From positions 1-11,256 of the forward strand of contig JBFIDI010000152.1 in assembly GCA_041581405.1 (NCBI GenBank): a stretch of DNA of 11,256 nucleotides, read 5' to 3'. Source of the stretch: CAISIP01 sp041581405. GTDB taxonomy: Bacteria; Pseudomonadota; Gammaproteobacteria; Burkholderiales; Burkholderiaceae_C. This document shows, one piece after another, positions 6,063-11,256 of this stretch. Numbering within the stretch: the first letter of the stretch is position 1; each line of letters opens with the position of its first letter. The position numbers and the translations under genes were made by a program. The notes under the pieces are model-generated. The model was not told the DNA's origin and made no database searches. It saw only the letters and a list, made by a program, of their open reading frames with translations.

Positions 6063-7709
6063 ATGAGCTCTTCGAACACCGCCACGGTTGGCGACCTGCT
6101 GGCCGCCTTTCTCGAGGCCGCCGGTGTCCGCCATGCATTCGGCGTCCTGTCGGTGCACAACATGCCCCTGCTCGATGCGCTGGCCCGGCGCGACACGGTG
6201 CGCTACATCTGCGCCCGTGGCGAAGCCGGCGCCGTCAACATGGCCGACGCCTATGCGCGTATCCAGGGCCAGGTCGGCGTGGCCTTCACCAGCACCGGCG
6301 CCGGCGCCGGCAATGCCTGCGGCGCGCTGATCGAAGCCAGCACGGCCGGCACGCCGCTGCTGCACATCACCGGGCAGGTCGAGTCGGCCTACCTGGACAA
6401 GGGCCTGGCCGACGTGCACGAGGCCAAGGACCAGCTGGCCATGCTGGGGGCCGCGTCCAAGGCCGCGCTGCGGGTGTGGTCGGCCGATACGGCATTGGGG
6501 GTGTTCCGCCAGGCCTTGCAGCTGGCGCAGACGGCGCCGTGCGGACCGGTCAGCATCGAGATCCCGATCGACATCCAGGGGGCGGTGCTGGCACGCTGGC
6601 CCGACGACCTGACCCCCTTGCCGGTGCCGGTCGCCGAGCCTTCCGGTGCGCAACTCGACGCACTCGCCGACCTGGTGCGTTCGGCCCGCCGGCCCATGTT
6701 GTGGCTCGGCGGCGGCGCGCGCCATGCGGGTGCCGCGGCCCGGCAACTGCTCGATGCCGGCTTCGGCGCGGTCACCACCATCCAGGGCCGCGGCGTGATC
6801 GACGAGAACGACGCACGCAGCCTGGGCAGCTTCAACCTGCAGCCCGCCGTCGAGGCCTTCTACCAGAGCTGCGACCTGATGCTGGTCGTGGGCTCGCGCC
6901 TGCGCGTGCCCGAGACGGCGCGCCATACGCTCAAGCTGCCCGGCCGGCTGATCCGCGTCGACGCCGACCCGACGGCCCAGGGCAAGGGATATGTCGAGAC
7001 CTTGTTCGTCCATGGCGATGCGCAGCGGGTGCTGCAAGGCCTGGCCGACCGACTGGCGGGACGCATGGACACCGATCCCGCGTTCCATGCCGACCTGGCG
7101 GCGGCGCGCGAGCAGGCCCAGGGCCGCCTGCGTGCCAACATCGGTCGCTACGCCCGATTGAACGACAGCCTGCAGGCCCTCGCGGGCGCCGATTGCAACT
7201 GGGTGCGCGACGTCACGATTTCCAACGGCACCTGGGGCAACCGGCTGTTCCGCATTCCAGCCCCCTACCGCTCGGCCCACGCGTCCGGCGGGGGTATCGG
7301 GCAATGCCTGTCGATGGCCATCGGCGCGGCGATGGCCGCGCCGCAACGCCGGACGCTGGCCCTGGTCGGCGATGGCGGCCTGATGCTCAATGCCGCCGAA
7401 CTGCCGACGGCGGTACAGGAAAAAACCGGCATCGTGTTGCTGGTCATGAACGACCGCGGCTACGGCATCCTGCGCAACCTGGCCGACGCCCAGTTCGGCG
7501 GCAGGCGCTTCTACAGCGACCTGCATACACCACAGTTCGAGGCACTGGCCACAGCCTACGGCTACCGCTATTTCCGCATCACCAGCTTCGACGACCTGGA
7601 GCAGCAACTGCGCACCGTGCTGCAGACCGATGCCGCCGCCACGCTGGTGGAGTTCGACATGGACGCCATCGGCCCGTTCGCCCAGCCCTTCTCCGGGCCC
7701 AAGATCTGA
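6063..7709 (+). CDS. Thiamine-diphosphate-dependent enzyme (acetolactate synthase / 2-oxoacid decarboxylase superfamily)
   Basis: The 548-residue protein has the three-domain layout of the family. The N-terminal pyrimidine-binding domain carries the catalytic Glu54 (CARGEAGAVNMADAYAR). A central Rossmann-like domain begins near residue 215 (RPMLWLGGGARHAG). The C-terminal pyrophosphate-binding domain has the cofactor motif G436DG running to N463-D464 (MNDRGYG), where Asp replaces the usual second Asn. The loop after the first strand reads FGVLSVHNMP rather than the usual FGVPG form. These enzymes decarboxylate 2-oxo acids or join or cleave C-C bonds next to a carbonyl; I cannot assign the substrate. 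It heads the plus-strand arm, divergent from the IclR gene, and is followed after 18 bp by a formylglycine hydrolase. It is not recognisable as a housekeeping ilvB, and no small regulatory subunit gene follows. Confidence 0.9.
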   Translation: MSSSNTATVGDLLAAFLEAAGVRHAFGVLSVHNMPLLDALARRDTVRYICARGEAGAVNMADAYARIQGQVGVAFTSTGAGAGNACGALIEASTAGTPLLHITGQVESAYLDKGLADVHEAKDQLAMLGAASKAALRVWSADTALGVFRQALQLAQTAPCGPVSIEIPIDIQGAVLARWPDDLTPLPVPVAEPSGAQLDALADLVRSARRPMLWLGGGARHAGAAARQLLDAGFGAVTTIQGRGVIDENDARSLGSFNLQPAVEAFYQSCDLMLVVGSRLRVPETARHTLKLPGRLIRVDADPTAQGKGYVETLFVHGDAQRVLQGLADRLAGRMDTDPAFHADLAAAREQAQGRLRANIGRYARLNDSLQALAGADCNWVRDVTISNGTWGNRLFRIPAPYRSAHASGGGIGQCLSMAIGAAMAAPQRRTLALVGDGGLMLNAAELPTAVQEKTGIVLLVMNDRGYGILRNLADAQFGGRRFYSDLHTPQFEALATAYGYRYFRITSFDDLEQQLRTVLQTDAAATLVEFDMDAIGPFAQPFSGPKI

Positions 7710-7727
7710 TCCAACCCCTGCCACACG

Positions 7728-9323
7728 ATGACGTCTCCCTCCGCCACCGCCCCCTCCCCGCGCGTCGTGCGCAACCTGTTGTTCATCATGTGCGACCAGT
7801 TGCGCGCCGACGTGATGTCGGTCTGCGGCGGGCCGATCCCGACGCCGAACATCGCACGCCTGGCCGCGCGCGGCGTGCGCTTCGACAAGGCCTTCGTCAA
7901 TTCCGGCGTCTGCGGGCCGTCGCGCACCTCGTTCTATACCGGGCGTTACCCGGTGTCGCACCGGGTCACCTGGAATCGGGTCCCGATGCCGGTCGATGAA
8001 CTGTCGCTGGGCCACTACCTGATGGATGCCGGATTGCCGCTGCACCTGCTGGGCAAGACCCACTACGTGCCGGACACACGCGCCGCGACGCACCTGGGCT
8101 ACCAGGTCGATGCCGCGCATCAGGGCCTGTTCCGCGAAGGCGGCTTCGTGCCGATCGAGCGTTACGACGGACATTTCGAACCCGAGGCCGACAGCCCGTA
8201 CCGGCACTACCTGCTGGCGCAGGGATACGACAGCGCGCGCCCGTGGACCGACTTCGTCATCGGCTCGCAACACGCCGACGGCAGCGCCGCCGATGGCTGG
8301 TTGATGCGCCATGCGCCGCTGCCGGCGCGGGTCCGGGCGAAGGACTCGGAGACCGCCTACCTGACCCAGCGCGCGATGGACTTCATCAGCGCGCAGGCGG
8401 ACACACCCTGGGCCCTGCACCTGAGCTACATCAAGCCGCACTGGCCGTACAAGGCGCCGGCACCGTACCACGCGATGTTCGGCCCCGACGACTGCATGGC
8501 GCCGATCCGCGATGCCCGCGAACGGCAGGATCCGCATCCGGTGTTCGGCGCCTACCAGCGGCTCGAGGAATCCCAGGCATTCGCCCGCGACGAGGTCTGG
8601 CGCGCGATACGGCCGGTCACGATGGGCCTGGTCAAGCAGATCGACGACGAGATCGGTCGCCTGCTGGACCACATGGAGTCCCTCGGGCGGCTCGACGACA
8701 CGCTGGTGGTGTTCACGTCCGACCACGGCGACCTCGCCGGCGATCACTGGCTGGGCGAGAAGGAGTATTTCTACGAGTCGGTGATGCGCATACCACTGAT
8801 CGTGTCCGACCCGCATCCGGATGCGGCGGCGCGGCACGGCAGCAGCAGCGACGAGCTGGTCGAGAGCATCGACGTGGTGCCCACGGTGCTGGCGGCACTG
8901 GGTTGCGACCCCCGGTCCCACCGGGTCGAGGGACGCTCCCTGCTGGCGCTGACACGGGCCGGCGGGCAGGCGCCTTGGCGCGACTGTGTCTTCGGCCAGC
9001 TCGACTACGCCTATCGCGAAGCGCGGCAGTTCCTGGGCCGCCAGCCCGACGCCTGCCAGGGTTTCATGGTGCGCGACGCCCGCTACAAGTTCATCGCCTG
9101 GGACGGTTACGCCGACCAGCTGTTCGATCTGCAGGAAGACCCGAGCGAATTCGACGACCGCGGCGCCGACCCGGCGCTGGCCGGCGTGCGCGAGCGCATG
9201 CGCGACCGATTGCTGGACTGGTTCGCGACGCGCAAGCACCGTACCAGCGAGACGCTGGAACAGGTCGAGGCGCGCACGCACGCACACGAACGCATGATGG
9301 GCATACTGATCGGGCGCTGGTGA
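7728..9323 (+). CDS. Sulfatase / phosphonate monoester hydrolase-like enzyme (formylglycine type)
   Basis: The 531-residue protein belongs to the alkaline-phosphatase superfamily, with the signature CGPSRTSFYTG (Cys62, predicted formylglycine). Metal ligands are Asp23-Gln24 (MCDQLRAD) and Asp332-His333 (TSDHGD). His238 (KPHWPYKAP) and Lys345 (GEKEYF) sit where phosphonate monoester hydrolases of Rhizobium and Burkholderia have catalytic His and Lys, as I recall those sequences. The APYHAMFGPDD stretch and the C-terminal DW(F)ATRKHRT region also resemble that group more than arylsulfatases. Such enzymes are promiscuous, hydrolysing phosphonate monoesters, phosphodiesters and sulfate esters. 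No signal peptide is present, so it is cytoplasmic. It needs a formylglycine-generating enzyme not found here. ATG 7728 lies 18 bp after the previous stop and lacks a ribosome binding site, so translation may be coupled. The family is secure; ester specificity is inferred. Confidence 0.92.
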   Translation: MTSPSATAPSPRVVRNLLFIMCDQLRADVMSVCGGPIPTPNIARLAARGVRFDKAFVNSGVCGPSRTSFYTGRYPVSHRVTWNRVPMPVDELSLGHYLMDAGLPLHLLGKTHYVPDTRAATHLGYQVDAAHQGLFREGGFVPIERYDGHFEPEADSPYRHYLLAQGYDSARPWTDFVIGSQHADGSAADGWLMRHAPLPARVRAKDSETAYLTQRAMDFISAQADTPWALHLSYIKPHWPYKAPAPYHAMFGPDDCMAPIRDARERQDPHPVFGAYQRLEESQAFARDEVWRAIRPVTMGLVKQIDDEIGRLLDHMESLGRLDDTLVVFTSDHGDLAGDHWLGEKEYFYESVMRIPLIVSDPHPDAAARHGSSSDELVESIDVVPTVLAALGCDPRSHRVEGRSLLALTRAGGQAPWRDCVFGQLDYAYREARQFLGRQPDACQGFMVRDARYKFIAWDGYADQLFDLQEDPSEFDDRGADPALAGVRERMRDRLLDWFATRKHRTSETLEQVEARTHAHERMMGILIGRW

Positions 9324-9333
9324 CACCTGCCAG

Positions 9334-9355
9334 CGGGCGCACGCGGCCGCGCCCG
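9334..9355. terminator. Possible bidirectional hairpin between convergent genes
   Basis: CGGGCGC (9334-9340) and GCGCCCG (9349-9355) are a perfect 7-bp inverted repeat around an 8-nt loop, in the 43-bp gap between two convergent stop codons. There is no T-run on either side, so it is not a canonical intrinsic terminator; in GC-rich DNA such stems also arise by chance. Confidence 0.35.
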
Positions 9356-9366
9356 GGCACGCGCTG

Positions 9367-10233
9367 TCAGTCGGCCGCAGCGACGCGGCGCAGGAATGCG
9401 TCGATGTCGCGGTTCACGTCGTGCGGACGCTCGAGCATGGGAAAGTGGCCCGCGCCCGCATACCGCACGATACGCGTGCGCGGCGCCAGCCGCTCCAGCG
9501 CCTGCAACCAGGGCGTGGTCGCTGTTGCGGCCAACGCGACCCGTTCGCGCTGCGGGTTCATCCAGGTGCAGGCGATCGCCAGCGCCGGCACGTCCAGGCG
9601 CTCGAGCACGGGTTCCATGTGCAACACGTCCCAGGCAGCGAAATCGGGCATCAGCGTGCGGGCTACGTGCGCCGGCAGGTCCATGGCCCGTTGCACGATG
9701 GCGTCGCGCAGGTGTGCATACCGCTGGTCGAAGAACATCTGCGCAAAACCGTGCCGGACCCGCTCGCGCGGCTCGACATCGACATAAGGTGCCGCCGCAC
9801 GCGTGCGCGCCGCCTGCGCCATGTCGTCGCGCTGCGCCGGGCTGCACGCCCCGATCAGGCCCTCGACCAGATAGGCGCCGTCGACGAACACCAGGCCCGC
9901 CACCAGCGCGGGCTGCTGGCGCCACACTTCCAGCAACACACGGCAGCCCATGCTGTGGCCGACCAGGACCGCGGACCCGACGCCCTGCGCGGCGCACATC
10001 GCGCGGACCTGGCGCGCGTAGTGGACGACGCCGATGTGATCGGCATGCGCCGGAGACTGGCCGTGGCCGTACAGGTCCGGCGCCAGCACCCGATGGTGGT
10101 GCGCGAAGTGATCCAGCTGGGCCTGCCAGTCCTGCAGCGCGCACAAGGCGCCATGCACGAAGACCAGGGCCGGCTCTCCGGCGCCGGCGCAGCGGTAATG
10201 GGTCGTTGCACCCGCGTCGTTCAACAATGGCAT
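9367..10233 (-). CDS. Alpha/beta-fold hydrolase with an atypical catalytic acid
   Basis: The 288-residue protein shows the alpha/beta hydrolase landmarks in order: oxyanion segment VFVHGAL (His27-Gly28), APDLYGHGQS, nucleophile elbow GHSMG (Ser94) and the C-terminal GAGHFPMLERP (His263). The usual acid after strand 7 (a G-x-x-D turn) is not present; that stretch reads IACTWMNPQRE. Asp in FVDGAY after strand 6 could serve instead. It probably hydrolyses an ester, lactone or C-C bond in the cytoplasm; the substrate is unknown. I chose ATG 10233 because homology to the fold begins right after it and the upstream open frame looks like shadow sequence, but there is no clear ribosome binding site. 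It is 88 bp downstream of another alpha/beta hydrolase on the same strand and converges on the PMH-like gene, so it may belong to a different transcription unit from the divergent locus. Confidence 0.88.
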   Translation of the reverse strand: MPLLNDAGATTHYRCAGAGEPALVFVHGALCALQDWQAQLDHFAHHHRVLAPDLYGHGQSPAHADHIGVVHYARQVRAMCAAQGVGSAVLVGHSMGCRVLLEVWRQQPALVAGLVFVDGAYLVEGLIGACSPAQRDDMAQAARTRAAAPYVDVEPRERVRHGFAQMFFDQRYAHLRDAIVQRAMDLPAHVARTLMPDFAAWDVLHMEPVLERLDVPALAIACTWMNPQRERVALAATATTPWLQALERLAPRTRIVRYAGAGHFPMLERPHDVNRDIDAFLRRVAAAD

Positions 10234-10321
10234 CGTGTGCGCATCATCGCAAGATCGTCGCAAAAACTCAACCGGGAATGCCGCGCGGGGCGGCCCGCGG
10301 CCGGACGCGTGATCCGCCGCG

Positions 10322-11200
10322 TCAGCGCGCGGCCGCGAGGAAGTCCGCCACCAGGGCCAGCTGGTGCGGCACGTTGAGTGCCGGCGCGTGACCACAGCCG
10401 GCAATCGTCTCGATGCGTGCCCGCGGCCCGCGCTGCGCCATCTGCGCCGCCGTGTCGGCCAGCAGCAGGTCCGAGTCTTCGCCGCGCAGGCACAACACCG
10501 GGATGTCCAGGCTGTCGTATTCGGGCCAGCGCAGGTAGTCGTCCGGATGGCATACGAACTGCCGCACCATGGCCGGGTCGTAATGCGGCGTGACGCGGCC
10601 GTCGGGCAGGCGCCGCGTCGAGGTCTCCGTCAGCTGGCGCCACTGACCGTCGCTCAGGAAACCGTACGGCTTGTACACGGCGCGGAAATACTGCTCGAGC
10701 TCGGTCACGGTGGCGAACGCCGACGGATGGCCGGCATAACTGCGAATGCGTTCGATCGCCGAGGCCGCCAGTTCCGGCCCGTTGTCGTTGAGCAGCAGCC
10801 GCGTGATGCGCCCGCGCAACGCGCCTGCCGCGGCCACCAGGCCGATCGATCCGCCCATCGAGGTGCCGACCCAGTCGAACTGCTGCAGGCCGAGCTGGTC
10901 GACCAGCGCCCGGGCGATCTGCACGTAGAAATCCAGGCAATACTCCTGGTCCGGATCGGGGCTCCACTGGCTCAGGCCGCGGCCGATGGTGTCGGGGCAG
11001 ATGACCCGATAACCGTGCTCGGGCGCGCTCAGGAATGCGGCCAGCGCGTCCATGTCGCGGCCGGTGCGCGCCAGGCCGTGCCAGGCGATGAGCACCTTGT
11101 CGTGATGCCCGCCCCATTGCATGTAGTGGATCTCGCGTCCGGCGCACCGCAGGTAGTGCGAGGTCGGCGCGGCGGCCTGCTTGGTGCTGCGGCCGTTCAT
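10322..11200 (-). CDS. Alpha/beta-fold hydrolase of a group common in Burkholderiales
   Basis: The 292-residue protein has a complete apparent triad: Ser114 in the elbow GTSMGG, Asp244 (or Asp242) in LRGEDSDLL, and His271 in GCGHAPAL. The oxyanion motif is AWHGLARTGRD, and CPDTIGRGLSQWS with LLLNDNGPEL are stretches I recognise from uncharacterised Burkholderiales alpha/beta hydrolases. No signal peptide is visible. It presumably cleaves an ester, thioester or C-C bond; no substrate can be named. The start ATG 11200 overlaps the stop of the preceding gene in an ATGA junction, which indicates an operon running in from the right edge of the window. It bears no close similarity to the neighbouring hydrolase beyond the fold, so it is not a recent duplication. 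Confidence 0.93.
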   Translation of the reverse strand: MNGRSTKQAAAPTSHYLRCAGREIHYMQWGGHHDKVLIAWHGLARTGRDMDALAAFLSAPEHGYRVICPDTIGRGLSQWSPDPDQEYCLDFYVQIARALVDQLGLQQFDWVGTSMGGSIGLVAAAGALRGRITRLLLNDNGPELAASAIERIRSYAGHPSAFATVTELEQYFRAVYKPYGFLSDGQWRQLTETSTRRLPDGRVTPHYDPAMVRQFVCHPDDYLRWPEYDSLDIPVLCLRGEDSDLLLADTAAQMAQRGPRARIETIAGCGHAPALNVPHQLALVADFLAAAR

Positions 11201-11256
11201 GGCTTGCCCCCGGTCGACAGGCGGGCCGCGGCGCGCAGCCGCAGGCGCCCGACGAC
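11197..11256 (-). CDS. 3' end of an unidentified gene overlapping the alpha/beta hydrolase start
   Basis: Reading in from the right edge on the minus strand, 19 open codons (VVGRLRLRAAARLSTGGKP) end in a TGA that shares four bases with the hydrolase ATG. The overlap geometry and high-GC codon pattern suggest a real upstream gene in the same operon. The fragment is too short to identify, and a chance open frame of this length is possible. Confidence 0.4.
   Translation of the reverse strand, partial: VVGRLRLRAAARLSTGGKP

Noticed and set aside
5934..9326. A 1130-codon open frame on the minus strand opposite the TPP-enzyme and PMH-like genes
   Set aside because: It is fully antisense to two genes with intact catalytic motifs, its translation is rich in Arg, Gln, His, Ala and Val with no recognisable domain, and long antisense frames are expected from third-position GC bias.
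10261..10310. GC-rich stem with a downstream T-run on the minus strand after the 10322-11200 hydrolase
   Set aside because: The imperfect stem is about 13 bases away from the TTTTT, so it is not a canonical intrinsic terminator.

Overview
The window is GC-rich throughout (roughly two-thirds G+C by eye), densely coding, and shows the third-position G/C bias of a high-GC proteobacterium. A tripartite-tricarboxylate (Bug/TctC-type) binding protein next to an IclR regulator, together with an AmmeMemoRadiSam radical SAM gene and a characteristic alpha/beta hydrolase, points to Burkholderiales, perhaps the Alcaligenaceae (Bordetella/Achromobacter-like). This assignment is inference from gene content, not from a marker gene. 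There are no rRNA or tRNA genes, insertion sequences or CRISPR arrays that I can see.

Layout. At 1-849 (+) is the 3' part of an AmrS-like radical SAM gene. Convergent to it at 949-1572 (-) is a stand-alone phosphoribosyltransferase with a strong ribosome binding site and a perfect hairpin just upstream. The core of the window is a divergent locus. On the minus strand, reading from 5767 down to 1710, are an IclR regulator, a Bug-type solute-binding protein, a formylglycine-type sulfatase and an FAH-fold 2-oxopentenoate hydratase-like enzyme. The last three are tightly packed (4-bp gap, then an ATGA overlap). On the plus strand from 6063 to 9323 are a thiamine-diphosphate enzyme of the acetolactate synthase/2-oxoacid decarboxylase superfamily and a second alkaline-phosphatase-superfamily hydrolase that resembles phosphonate monoester hydrolases. 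Between the two arms (5768-6062) lies a markedly AT-rich promoter island packed with short direct and inverted repeats, the expected place for IclR control.

To the right, on the minus strand, are two unrelated-looking alpha/beta hydrolases (9367-10233 and 10322-11200), and the last codons of another gene that overlaps the second hydrolase start.

Working model (inference): a periplasmic Bug protein captures an organic acid carrying a sulfate, phosphate or phosphonate ester. Two cytoplasmic formylglycine hydrolases of different subfamilies remove the ester group, and the hydratase and thiamine-diphosphate enzyme process the resulting 2-oxo or dienoic acid, all under an IclR regulator. The substrate cannot be read from the sequence, and the membrane transporter and the formylglycine-generating enzyme are not in the window.
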